From: Candidatus Uhrbacteria bacterium
GTDB lineage: Bacteria; Patescibacteriota; Patescibacteriia; JACQSD01
Assembly: GCA_016206165.1 (NCBI GenBank)
Contig: JACQSD010000025.1
Span: 1-35,326 of the forward strand
Reading direction: 5' to 3'
Length of the DNA: 35,326 nucleotides
A model generated the notes under the pieces. That model ran no database searches. It saw nothing but the letters and a program-made list of their open reading frames with translations, and was not told the origin of the DNA. Below are positions 1-7,212 of the stretch, in pieces; the first letter of the stretch is position 1, and each line of letters begins with the position of its first letter. The translations under genes were made by a program, and so were the position numbers.

Positions 1-1943
1 ACATCTGACATCTGACATCTGACATTTGACTGACACTGGTAGTATTTTTTAAAACCGAATTCGCGGATGGCAGCGGCAGAGACCGCTTGATTTGCGAGGA
101 CAATATACGGCTCGCCACCTGCGTTGTCTTCGATCCAATGGACTGCGGCGATATCTGATTGGCTCGTATTGAACCCACGGCTTACCGAATAACTATCCAC
201 ATTCTGCGGATAGGTGAGGTAGAGCGACGCGGTCATCGCGAGTGCAAGCACTGCAGGCGCTCCCGCTGCTATTGCAGACCTCACCCATCTCCCTCTCCTC
301 ATAGGAGAGGGGCCGAAGGCGGGCCGAGCTGGCACAGGCCCAGGGAAGGGTGAGGTTTCCAGAACGACAGCAGAAAGTATTTTGTCTATCCACCAGTCGA
401 ATCCAATGAGGAAGAAGGGGATGAGGAAGAAGTATGCGATGTCGAGCAGGCGATCTGCGTAATCGGTTTGTTCGTAGCCGATTAAAAAATTGAAGGAGAG
501 GAATCCAGCCATGAAGATGTATGATACGAGGAGGATGAAGAAACACCTGACACCTGACACTTGACACCTGACACCTTTTTTATTTTTCCACCACGAGATA
601 AATCCAGTGATGATAAAGAACCAGAAGATATTTTTTGCATTAAAAGCGTAAAAGTAGAGAAGGTCCCATGGTGCGTGGAAACGATTTTCACGATAGATAC
701 CCGTCCATTCAATCGATTGGAGCCAATGGAGAAAGTTTTGTGGCGCCCAGGTGATATGGATCGAGGAAGAGAATTGGGCAATGAGGAGGAAGGCAGCAGG
801 GATAGCAGTGGCAGCAAACACATAACACATAACACAGAACACATAACTTTTTTTTGATTGGATGAGGCGGAGCAGTAAGAGAATAAATGCAGGAATACCG
901 GCAAGTGGGTGAACGAGCAGTATAGCGAGCGCAATGAGCCAGTTTGTTATATGTTTTGTGTTATATGCTATATGAAATATGAGAACGACAAGTAACAAAT
1001 TCGCAAGCGCCTGCGGTGTGGTGATGGTGAATTGAGCAAGGAAAAAAGGAAGGAGGAGTATTCCGAATATGGAGTATGCGCGCTCAGGGTCCTGCCGCTC
1101 CGTACCCCCATCGTGCTCGCTGTCGCTCCGCGCGAATGGGGGGCCCCCACTCCGCGTCACCCTTCGCTTCCACCAATGCCCGATTGCCCACGGAATGAAC
1201 AGTGCAGCAAGGATGGGAACAAGGAGTGTATCGATCCACGCGATCGAGACAGAGAGAAATTTCGAGAGAAAAACAACGAGACTGTATTGTCCAATGTAGT
1301 AGAGCGGTTTTGGAGTCACCACACCCTCTACTGCAATCAATTTTTCCGTCGCTTGATGAATGAACGAATCAAAGCCGTAGCCGATCGGGAAGACTATCCA
1401 TCCGATTGATACAATGAGAAAAAAGAGGAGTGCGATAATACGAATCGTCGATTTGATCGACGGGTTATCGCGATACGCATGGACGAGGTAAATGCCAAAA
1501 CAAGAGAGGAGAAAGAATAATGGGAAAATAATCCATGGAATTCGGTCCCACGGCGACCGCACCGCATCAGTGATCGGGGATCGTGCGAGGATGGCGATGA
1601 TCGTGATGAACAAAGCGACGAAGAGTGCGAAAATAATTTCCACCTTTGGGCGACTGCGGTACCACGCCACTTGATCGGCTGCGAAGGTACGAATATCGCG
1701 GAGCACTGCAACAAAGGTTCGCTTGAGGAGGAGGAATGTGATGATGAGTCCCGTGCTCATGAGTGCGATGACGAAGAAGGGGAGCCCCACGATGTAATAG
1801 AAAATCGTCCCTACAATACTCAAGCTCGAAATGAGCGTGAGTATGCCAATTCCTGAATAGAAAACAATGCTTTCGCTCGGGTAAAGCCGTTTTCCAATCG
1901 TCAGGCCTAGCGCAAGGAGAAAGAGAATACTGATGAATGTCAT
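1..1943 (-). CDS. Large polytopic membrane protein, possible GT-C glycosyltransferase (C-terminus off the window)
   Basis: Reading the minus strand from the ATG at 1943-1941 gives an open frame with no stop for 647 codons, to the left edge. The protein starts MTFISILFLLALGLTIGKRL and has many hydrophobic segments separated by short charged loops, followed near the left edge by a soluble stretch (about residues 585-640). This layout, and a similar one in the membrane protein at 4949-6610, suggests a GT-C type glycosyltransferase or related polytopic envelope enzyme, but I see no diagnostic motif. Several loops are encoded by short tandem or palindromic DNA repeats (near 1-40, 280-358, 545-585, 820-858, 940-985, 1085-1165) that keep the frame open. 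The start lies divergent from the gene at 2039, about 95 bases away. Confidence is high that it is one intact coding frame and low for function. Confidence 0.8.
   Translation of the reverse strand, partial: MTFISILFLLALGLTIGKRLYPSESIVFYSGIGILTLISSLSIVGTIFYYIVGLPFFVIALMSTGLIITFLLLKRTFVAVLRDIRTFAADQVAWYRSRPKVEIIFALFVALFITIIAILARSPITDAVRSPWDRIPWIIFPLFFLLSCFGIYLVHAYRDNPSIKSTIRIIALLFFLIVSIGWIVFPIGYGFDSFIHQATEKLIAVEGVVTPKPLYYIGQYSLVVFLSKFLSVSIAWIDTLLVPILAALFIPWAIGHWWKRRVTRSGGPPFARSDSEHDGGTERQDPERAYSIFGILLLPFFLAQFTITTPQALANLLLVVLIFHIAYNTKHITNWLIALAILLVHPLAGIPAFILLLLRLIQSKKSYVFCVMCYVFAATAIPAAFLLIAQFSSSIHITWAPQNFLHWLQSIEWTGIYRENRFHAPWDLLYFYAFNAKNIFWFFIITGFISWWKNKKGVRCQVSGVRCFFILLVSYIFMAGFLSFNFLIGYEQTDYADRLLDIAYFFLIPFFLIGFDWWIDKILSAVVLETSPFPGPVPARPAFGPSPMRRGRWVRSAIAAGAPAVLALAMTASLYLTYPQNVDSYSVSRGFNTSQSDIAAVHWIEDNAGGEPYIVLANQAVSAAAIREFGFKKYYQCQSNVRCQMSD
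280..358. repeat. Palindromic CCCTCTCC/GGAGAGGG repeat inside a coding gene
   Basis: The stretch contains CCCTCTCCT, a short spacer and AGGAGAGGG, bounded by ACCTCACC and GGGTGAGGT, so it has nested inverted symmetry. A close relative lies between genes at 11722-11754. Here it is read in frame by the minus-strand membrane gene as a proline- and arginine-rich loop. Such GGAGAGGG palindromes are a dispersed repeat type in many bacteria; mobility is inferred only from the second copy. Confidence 0.6.
545..585. repeat. TGTCAGG tandem repeat within a coding gene
   Basis: Tandem copies of a 7-10 base unit (CACCTGACA and variants) are read by the minus-strand gene as GVRCQVSGVRC. A related unit (ACATCTGACATCTGACATCTG) occupies the left edge at about 1-21 and continues to about 40. 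Both are in frame with the membrane gene and add cysteine-containing, weakly structured loops. Confidence 0.6.
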
Positions 1944-1975
1944 ACGCTTTCAGTATAGCAGACTTTACAAAATCT

Positions 1976-2004
1976 TTGACAGAATGGTTTTTTTGTGGTA
2001 GGAT
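1976..2004 (+). promoter_or_regulatory. Sigma70-type promoter for the gene at 2039
   Basis: TTGACA at 1976-1981, a 17-base spacer and TAGGAT at 1999-2004. Predicted transcription start is near 2011, giving a leader of about 28 bases. The promoter lies downstream of the in-frame ATG at 1937, which argues that translation starts at 2039. Confidence 0.65.
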
Positions 2005-2038
2005 TTTGTCAATAAGATCGCAGCATTATTTTTTTAGT

Positions 2039-3004
2039 ATGTATAAACCAGACTCCGAACCAAAACGACGAATACATGACGGGAATCTTTTAACGTTCCT
2101 GCGCGATGCTGCGGAGCCAAATGGCGCCGATGCCTATGATTGCGACCCTGTTGCTGGATATATCAGTGAGGTGCATGTCATCCAAGGTCCAATGAAGGCT
2201 GCGCATGCAACGAGGCTTGCGCGTATTCAGGAAAACGCTACAGCGCGACAGGAACGACAGGAGGGGGAATTTCGGGAAGAATTTGGGAACGTACGTGGCC
2301 AACGACGTGCGGAAGGGAAAGAGCAAGCGGATGTCGATGGGGAACTCTATGTGCGCATGGTGACCGCACTGAACCAGGCGAATGCATGGCTTGGAGTTGA
2401 TGGGCACCTTTCGGTGACACACAAAAGCGATGATTGGACAAAAGGGAGTGATCTTATTCTCACATTGCCGGGCCCAAATGGGCAGCCAGTGCGACTTGCC
2501 ATTGATATGACGGTTGCAAAAAGTGATGACGTTGTGAATAAAAAACTTGATCGTATTTTCGAAACAATAAAAGATGGAAAGATGACAACCGTCGAGTATT
2601 TTGAGGATCCAGAGACGCACCAGAAGGAAAAACTTGAAATGATTCCGCGTGTGGTGGTCCCGATTGGTGAGGAGGGTCTGCAAAAATTACGGGACATCAC
2701 GGCACAGTTTTTTTCTGGAGAGAAGCGTGTGTGGGGTGAAGAGACGGGATTTCCAAAAGCTTTTCTTGATACCATCATTGGAGAATTGGAAGGATTCATT
2801 CACGTGCTTGAGCGTGCTGCGGCTGCAAAGACACTTCCTGACAAGGCAATGAAGAACAAGGATCACATGATTGAAAAGATGCGCGTGATCCTCGCGCCGC
2901 TTCGCGAGCTCCGAAATTCGAAAGACATTACAAAGCTCGGGAGATGGGAATTGGATGAGCGGCAACTCTATGTGTTGGATTATGTACAAGGGCTCGCTGC
3001 ATAA
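2039..3004 (+). CDS. Unassigned soluble protein, 321 residues
   Basis: I do not recognise this protein. The chosen start (MYKPDSEPKRR) is the first ATG after a good promoter; an in-frame ATG at 1937 would precede that promoter and adds an unlikely tail. There is no signal peptide or membrane segment. The N-terminal third (about 45-100) is highly charged and probably helical. The middle (about 120-165) alternates strands and contains GSDLIL near 137-141 and LAIDMTVAK near 153-161, which faintly recalls a PD-(D/E)XK nuclease core, but the canonical E-x-K is not present. The C-terminal third is helical. A terminator follows at once, so it appears monocistronic. Function is unknown. Confidence 0.8.
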   Translation: MYKPDSEPKRRIHDGNLLTFLRDAAEPNGADAYDCDPVAGYISEVHVIQGPMKAAHATRLARIQENATARQERQEGEFREEFGNVRGQRRAEGKEQADVDGELYVRMVTALNQANAWLGVDGHLSVTHKSDDWTKGSDLILTLPGPNGQPVRLAIDMTVAKSDDVVNKKLDRIFETIKDGKMTTVEYFEDPETHQKEKLEMIPRVVVPIGEEGLQKLRDITAQFFSGEKRVWGEETGFPKAFLDTIIGELEGFIHVLERAAAAKTLPDKAMKNKDHMIEKMRVILAPLRELRNSKDITKLGRWELDERQLYVLDYVQGLAA

Positions 3005-3031
3005 CCATATTTTTCATTTTGAATAAAAGGT

Positions 3032-3060
3032 GAAGGCGCTTCTTTAAGGGAAGCGCCTTC
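3032..3060. terminator. Shared bidirectional terminator between convergent genes
   Basis: Perfect 11-bp stem GAAGGCGCTTC / GAAGCGCCTTC with a 7-base loop. It lies between the stop of the plus-strand gene at 3004 and the stop of the minus-strand gene at 3063-3061. T-rich sequence follows on both strands, weaker on the plus side. Confidence 0.75.
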
Positions 3061-3243
3061 TTAGTTTGGCCGTTCGCGGGCCGCTTTCTCGGCGGCGAGT
3101 TGCGCGAGCCATTCCTCGATCTTCCGCCGCATGAGTGGGCGAATATCGGGGATGATCTCGCAGTCTGGGTGCAGGGGGAGTGGATGCTCCCCTGGTATTG
3201 CTGGGCCACGGGGGGCCCAGCGCTCGTTGCTCTGGTCCCCCAT
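3061..3243 (-). CDS. Small unassigned protein, 60 residues
   Basis: The sequence starts MGDQSNERWAPRG, has a proline-rich N-terminal half (PGEHPLPLHPDCEIIPD) and ends with an amphipathic helix rich in Arg, Glu and Ala. No known family is recognised. The case for a real gene is strong: a near-perfect Shine-Dalgarno AAAGGAGG at 3257-3250 lies 6 bases before the ATG, a TTGACA/17/TAGGGT promoter lies at 3315-3287, and a terminator abuts the stop. The coding sequence is GC-rich with G/C-ending codons, like the genes at 18007-19239 and 34519-end and unlike its neighbours. An 8-bp perfect hairpin (GCTGGGCC/GGCCCAGC, 3201-3222) lies inside the coding sequence. Confidence 0.75.
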   Translation of the reverse strand: MGDQSNERWAPRGPAIPGEHPLPLHPDCEIIPDIRPLMRRKIEEWLAQLAAEKAARERPN

Positions 3244-3249
3244 GGAGGG

Positions 3250-3257
3250 CCTCCTTT
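3250..3257 (-). promoter_or_regulatory. Strong Shine-Dalgarno that can pair with its own spacer
   Basis: On the minus strand the leader reads AAAGGAGGCCCTCCATG. The AGGAGG core is followed by CCCTCC, so GGAG and CTCC can pair and hide the ribosome binding site. Most other genes in this window show no recognisable Shine-Dalgarno. Confidence 0.6.
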
Positions 3258-3286
3258 CCCTTTATTTTGTGCCTCCCAAGCCTTCT

Positions 3287-3315
3287 ACCCTAGAGTATAC
3301 GCCATATTCTGTCAA
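3287..3315 (-). promoter_or_regulatory. Promoter of the small gene at 3061-3243
   Basis: On the minus strand, TTGACA (3315-3310), a 17-base spacer and TAGGGT (3292-3287). Expected start near 3280, giving a leader of about 37 bases that contains the Shine-Dalgarno. Confidence 0.65.
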
Positions 3316-3356
3316 GTTCTTTCACGGGTTGAGGATAGCCTGTGGATTACTCCCTC

Positions 3357-3385
3357 TTGACGGCATTTTGGAAAGCGCGTAGGCA
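3357..3385 (+). promoter_or_regulatory. Promoter of the structured RNA
   Basis: TTGACG at 3357-3362, 17-base spacer, TAGGCA at 3380-3385; predicted start near 3391. It faces away from the minus-strand promoter at 3315-3287 and has the same spacing and TAGG-type -10. Confidence 0.5.
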
Positions 3386-3390
3386 GTAAA

Positions 3391-4336
3391 TTACCGTCGC
3401 AAATTTTCGTTCCTTTCAATCAACCCAAACCAACCAGTTTAAAACTGGATTCGACAAGGGTTACGAGATCAAGCAGGACACCCACATGTTTCTCGCAGAG
3501 AGAAACACGCCTCGAGCAATTGAGCCCTCTTCTCGCCAAGGAAGGTGACGACGGGAAATCAACCCGACGCCGCTCGACAAAGCAGGAAGTATCTCCGGCT
3601 CCGCCTCCAAACGGAACCCGGGAGAAAGCCAAGGCTCAATTGGCACGAGATCGCAACTCTTCGGAGTGGCGATTAAGGAAATGGGTAGAGGCTTACCAAA
3701 GAGGACAGATTCCACAATGTGGCTGCCTCCGGGTAGCTTCAGCGAGGAATCCCAGCAAACGGACCATGGTATACACGGTTCTGGTCACCTCTCTTGGTTC
3801 AACCTGCTGCGCAAAGGATACTCTTCCGACCAGATCGATGCAGATGACGCGGGATGATAACTGCGTCCAAAGCATACACGAGGTCGGAACGAAAATCCTA
3901 AAGCGCGAGTCTCAAACCTGAGAGTGTGAGAAGAAGGTCATTAAGAGACCTTCGGAACCTTCTCACAATACTCTCTCCCCATCTGGAACCCCCCATGAAT
4001 TCCAATGCCAATGGAAACGCTCCCGTAAAACGGAGAATATTCAACGGCAACGGAAGGGCCTGAACGAGTCGACGGACTCAATTAGGACTCAAATAGGGAA
4101 AACCAGATCGATCAACGGGGAAAAACCTCGACATACGGCTCGGGTATCAGTCTTCCTGCTCCAGGAAGCACCCGAGCAATCCTGAATATGTTTCGTTACC
4201 AAGAGCTGCAAACTCAAGGCGACGGAATACTTCCCCCCATAAGGGATAGGGAAAACGTATGTGCCCTTTGTCGAATCTTCTTCGGCCCAGGTAGTAAACT
4301 CGCAACGCGAGTGGACTACCTGGGCCTTCTTTTTTT
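3391..4336 (+). ncRNA. Candidate large structured non-coding RNA, about 945 nt, family unknown
   Basis: No frame here gives a credible protein; the short open frames have erratic composition and no matching start signals. Instead there are many strong local helices: GTTTCTC/GAGAAAC (3488-3506), a hairpin with ATCGC/GCGAT outer stem and C(TTCG)G tetraloop (3650-3673), a branched element closed by GATTCC/GGAATC (3708-3751), GACGC/GCGTC (3846-3867), GAGAGT/ACTCTC enclosing GTGAGAAG/CTTCTCAC and AAGGTC/GACCTT (3920-3976), GAGTC/GACTC (4066-4079) and GCTCGGGT/ACCCGAGC enclosing CTTCCTG/CAGGAAG (4138-4177). CAATTGAGCC (3517-3526) can pair at distance with GGCTCAATTG (3633-3642). A promoter precedes it and a long intrinsic terminator ends it. 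I do not find conserved tmRNA, RNase P or SRP RNA cores. Exact ends are inferred. Confidence 0.65.
4284..4336 (+). terminator. Strong intrinsic terminator of the structured RNA
   Basis: A 12-bp stem GGCCCAGGTAGT / ACTACCTGGGCC encloses an inner 6-bp hairpin ACTCGC-AAC-GCGAGT and is followed by TTCTTTTTTT. It is one of the strongest terminators in the window. Confidence 0.9.
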
Positions 4337-4354
4337 GTAACCGGCCATGCGTGC

Positions 4355-4360
4355 TATACT
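4355..4360 (+). promoter_or_regulatory. -10 element implying a leaderless pgsA-like transcript
   Basis: TATACT at 4355-4360 lies just 8 bases before the ATG at 4369, so transcription should begin at or next to the start codon. No good -35 is visible; the upstream bases are the terminator's T tract. Confidence 0.5.
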
Positions 4361-4368
4361 GTAGAGAC

Positions 4369-4959
4369 ATGCGATTTCAGTCATCTCAACGATCACACGA
4401 GCAACTCTTTTTTACTGATCGCCTGCTTGCGGCGACGGTGTTGCGTTTGTTTCCACGATGGGTGCGGCCGAATGATGTGACCGTATTCCGGATGCTCGCG
4501 ACGCCGTTTGTGTTGTGGTTGATCATCGTGCAGAATTACGTGTGGGGAATTCCTGTTTTTTTGCTTGTCGCGTTTACCGATGCGATCGATGGCGCGCTCG
4601 CGCGGACACGCAATCAAATTACCGATTGGGGGAAGCTCTATGATCCGCTTGCGGATAAACTACTCATTGGTTCGGTTGTTGCTGTTGTTGTCCTCCAACA
4701 TCTTGATCTCTGGCTTGGCATAGCGATTCTCGGCATTGAAAGTACATTTATCCTTGGCGCATGGTATTTTAAGTGGAGAGGAATGATCGTGCAGGCGAAT
4801 GTGTGGGGGAAGATCAAGATGATTTTGGAAGTACTCGCCGTTTTCTTATTGCTCCTATCGCTCATGATGCAATGGCCATCACTCCTTCCATTTTCACAGG
4901 CGACATTTATGCTCGCGATCGCATTCGCCCTTGTTAGTTTAGTGACCTATGGAATTTAA
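4369..4959 (+). CDS. pgsA: CDP-alcohol phosphatidyltransferase, PgsA-like
   Basis: A 196-residue membrane enzyme expected to transfer a phosphatidyl group from CDP-diacylglycerol to an alcohol, most likely glycerol-3-phosphate in phosphatidylglycerol synthesis. The family signature D-x2-D-G-x2-A-R-x8-G-x3-D-x3-D is complete: Asp71, Asp74, Gly75, Ala78-Arg79, Gly88, Asp92 and Asp96. Hydrophobic segments flank it, as usual for this family. The ATG at 4369 is preferred over an upstream in-frame ATG at 4261 because the latter would read through the RNA terminator. The last bases overlap the next gene's start. The exact alcohol acceptor cannot be told from sequence; the gene symbol is the commonest member of the family. 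Confidence 0.85.
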   Translation: MRFQSSQRSHEQLFFTDRLLAATVLRLFPRWVRPNDVTVFRMLATPFVLWLIIVQNYVWGIPVFLLVAFTDAIDGALARTRNQITDWGKLYDPLADKLLIGSVVAVVVLQHLDLWLGIAILGIESTFILGAWYFKWRGMIVQANVWGKIKMILEVLAVFLLLLSLMMQWPSLLPFSQATFMLAIAFALVSLVTYGI

Positions 4960-6610
4960 CGAAACGAAAGAACTGACAAACCAAAAAACGAAAGAACGTT
5001 CATCCGTTCATTCGTTCATCCGTTCATTCGTACCTTGGTCACACGCCTTCTTGATGGCTGGGGCAGTTTTGTTTTTTCTCGTCACATCGTATTTTTCATT
5101 TCAATTACAAAATCCATACAGCAGTCCGGATGAAACCGCGCAAGCCTACTTTATTCAACAGTATGCAACCACGGGAACGTTGCGCGTCGCGGAACCGTTG
5201 AATGCGGTCGTCGAGAATATTATCCATCCGCGGTCGATGAATGTGTTTGATCATGATCTTGTTCCAGGATCGTTTATTGGTCTCATTCTTATCTACGGAT
5301 GGATTGCCTGGTTGCTTGGGATGTGGGTAGTTCCTTTTTTAACGCCGCTCGTGGCGACATTTGGTGCGGTTGCTTTTTTCTCGATCGTTCGTTTCTTTTT
5401 TTCTGATCGTGTTGCACGGTGGTCATTTTTCATACTCCTCTTGCACCCGGCGTATGTGTACTACTCCTCGCGCTCACTTCTCTCAGCGAATGTTTTTTTC
5501 ATATCGATGCTCATGATTGGTGTCGCGGTACTCCTTACACACCACGAACGATGGACGGCATGGGCGATTGGTGGTGTTTCCATTGGCGCGAGTCTTATCG
5601 CACGCACAACGGAGGCCGGGTGGGTTCTGGGTGTATTTTTCCTTGTCATTCTTTATTTCCGGCAGCGCATTCACGTACGTCATCTCTTTATCTTTTTTTT
5701 CGCGGTGATCTTTGCTTTTCTTCCGGTGCTCGCACACCAAGCACTCCTGTACGGGCACGCACTGACCACAGGGTATGCGCAGGGAGGGGAGTCGATCGTG
5801 CCCCTCATCTCCCCATGGAGATTTTCATCGCCAGTGCGCGCAATCATCAGCGCATTTGTTCTTCCATTTGGGTTTGACGCTGCGAATATACTCAAGAATG
5901 CGTACGAGTATCTTGTCCTCCTTTTTTGGTGGTTGACGATTCCTGCACTCCTCGGGATTGTGATAATGATACGAAAGAACGAAAGGACGCGCGAACGAAA
6001 GAACAGTTCTTCCGTTTCTTGGTTCATCGGTTCTTTCGTTTTCATTGCTTTGTGGCTCGTCGTGTACTATGGCTCCTCTACGTTTCGTGATAGTCCGTTG
6101 CCATCGCCGACGATTGGAACAGCATATGTTCGTTACTGGCTTCCTCTTTTTGTGTTGAGCATCCCATTTATGGCTATTGCGTTTCAATCCATCACAACGC
6201 GTTGGTTTCAGACGTGTGTGGTTACGGCTTGTGCGCTCTTCTCGATCGCATCCACGTTTGTACTCACGCAGGAGAGTTTGTGGTGGATGCGTGCATCGAC
6301 CCGAAAACAGCGTGTGATCGCAGTAGAAATTTTGACCATTGTTCCATCGAATGGAGTCATTCTCACGGAAAGTTCAGACAAATTATTTTTTCCATCGCGC
6401 CGGGTGATGCAGTTTGATCCAAAAGAGCAACTGAAGATTGAGCGGTTGCTTGCCCGCGTTGCGGAGCGTGTGCCGGTGTATTTTTATACGAGCCTTGCGC
6501 CACGTGGAATTGAGTATTTGAATACGCGCCACCTTGCAAAGTATGGAGTAGCGTGGGAAGATGCAAAGAAAATAGGAGCGTTGACACTCTACAAATTACA
6601 ACGACAGTGA
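4949..6610 (+). CDS. Polytopic membrane protein, GT39/ArnT-like glycosyltransferase (GT-C fold)
   Basis: A protein of 553 residues with about ten hydrophobic segments. After the first membrane segment comes an extracytoplasmic loop with NPYSSPDETAQAYFIQQY; an acidic pair at this place is typical of GT-C enzymes of the PMT/ArnT type, which transfer sugars from polyprenyl-phosphate donors. A soluble region of about 90 residues ends the protein. The start overlaps pgsA by 11 bases, suggesting coupling. Two hydrophilic stretches, the N-terminus (about residues 5-28) and a loop near 340-365, are encoded by related palindromic DNA repeats and give similar peptides (TKERSSVHSFIRSFV and RERKNSSSVSWFIGSFV). 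Substrate is unknown; the neighbouring lipid and sugar genes fit an envelope role. Confidence 0.75.
   Translation: MEFNETKELTNQKTKERSSVHSFIRSFVPWSHAFLMAGAVLFFLVTSYFSFQLQNPYSSPDETAQAYFIQQYATTGTLRVAEPLNAVVENIIHPRSMNVFDHDLVPGSFIGLILIYGWIAWLLGMWVVPFLTPLVATFGAVAFFSIVRFFFSDRVARWSFFILLLHPAYVYYSSRSLLSANVFFISMLMIGVAVLLTHHERWTAWAIGGVSIGASLIARTTEAGWVLGVFFLVILYFRQRIHVRHLFIFFFAVIFAFLPVLAHQALLYGHALTTGYAQGGESIVPLISPWRFSSPVRAIISAFVLPFGFDAANILKNAYEYLVLLFWWLTIPALLGIVIMIRKNERTRERKNSSSVSWFIGSFVFIALWLVVYYGSSTFRDSPLPSPTIGTAYVRYWLPLFVLSIPFMAIAFQSITTRWFQTCVVTACALFSIASTFVLTQESLWWMRASTRKQRVIAVEILTIVPSNGVILTESSDKLFFPSRRVMQFDPKEQLKIERLLARVAERVPVYFYTSLAPRGIEYLNTRHLAKYGVAWEDAKKIGALTLYKLQRQ
4961..5033. repeat. Palindromic AACGAAAGAACG / CGTTCATTCGTTC repeat, copy 1, in frame
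   Basis: GAAACGAAAGAACT and AACGAAAGAACG face a tandem GTTCATCCGTTCATTC (twice), giving an overall inverted arrangement. It is read in frame as the N-terminal tail of the membrane protein at 4949-6610. A relative lies at 5968-6042 in the same gene. Confidence 0.6.
5968..6042. repeat. Palindromic AACGAAAGAAC / GTTCTTTCGTT repeat, copy 2, in frame
   Basis: ACGAAAGAACGAAAGGACG and AACGAAAGAACAGTTC are followed by GGTTCTTTCGTTTTC, an inverted match. It encodes a charged, serine-rich loop resembling the one encoded by copy 1 and does not interrupt the frame. Confidence 0.6.
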
Positions 6611-6612
6611 AT

Positions 6613-7212
6613 ATGTCTTTTCGGCGCTTTCAATTCGTGATTCGCATTATACTCATCATCATCCCCGTGATTCTCTTTTTTTGGCTGCTTGCAAAAGATT
6701 TTGTGGTCACCGGAAGACTTGTCGTTGAATACGATTTTTCGAACGATTCACCATTCATTCGCCACCTGCGATCACCCGACAATGTTGGTCGGATTCAGCT
6801 GAATAAGGTCAATCGTGACTCTACACAAAGTATGAAGAGAGATCCGGTAACTTTTGACGTGCAACTCCCGCGTCGGTTTGTACGTACTATTGTTGAACTT
6901 CGCTACACAAAAAATCCGGAACAAGAGTTTCGTCTCGGTTTGCAGCGTCGAAAAGGAACGGTGAGTCCTGAACTCCATGATCTTGCTCTCGTTGGCACTG
7001 ATGGACCGTGGACGATCGGTACTGCAACATTTGATCATCTTGAGCGTTTTGATTTTTCGAAAGACCGATATCAATTTTTCTTGAGTGCACCAGGGCTCAC
7101 ACGATCAAAAGATCCCATTCTCTTGACCTCGATTCGGATCATCTTTGAACGTGAACCATGGACGATGAATAATTTTTTCCCACGCGTATGGAATTTCTTC
7201 AAAAGAAAATAG
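6613..7212 (+). CDS. Unassigned membrane-anchored protein, 199 residues
   Basis: No family is recognised. An N-terminal membrane anchor (about residues 8-30, FVIRIILIIIPVILFFWLLA) is followed by about 165 residues of mixed, mostly strand-like sequence with alternating hydrophobic residues, presumably outside the membrane. The ATG at 6613 is 2 bases after the stop of the GT39-like gene and is chosen over an in-frame ATG at 6553 that would overlap that gene by about 58 bases. The position directly after a putative glycosyltransferase and the 25-base overlap with the next small membrane protein suggest these products work together in the envelope. That is inference from context only. Confidence 0.75.
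   Translation: MSFRRFQFVIRIILIIIPVILFFWLLAKDFVVTGRLVVEYDFSNDSPFIRHLRSPDNVGRIQLNKVNRDSTQSMKRDPVTFDVQLPRRFVRTIVELRYTKNPEQEFRLGLQRRKGTVSPELHDLALVGTDGPWTIGTATFDHLERFDFSKDRYQFFLSAPGLTRSKDPILLTSIRIIFEREPWTMNNFFPRVWNFFKRK

Noticed and set aside
193-934. Short minus-strand open frames inside the left membrane gene
   Set aside because: They lie in other frames of the continuous 647-codon frame that runs off the left edge.
1937-2041. Upstream start for the 321-residue protein
   Set aside because: The TTGACA/TAGGAT promoter at 1976-2004 lies downstream of that ATG.
3446-3458. CTGGATTCGAC resembles the conserved 5' part of tmRNA
   Set aside because: No tag reading frame ending in Ala-Ala-stop, no acceptor stem partner and no CCA-ending T-arm were found; the preceding bases instead form a CCAGTTT/AAACTGG hairpin.
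3520-3921. A 133-codon open frame in the region called ncRNA
   Set aside because: Composition is unlike a protein, there is no ribosome site, and the bases form strong RNA hairpins.
3391-4336. RNase P RNA, SRP RNA or a self-splicing intron
   Set aside because: The GAGGAAAGUCC and ACAGAA cores of RNase P, the SRP GGAAGGAAGCAGC element and recognisable intron cores were not seen. A covariance search is still needed.
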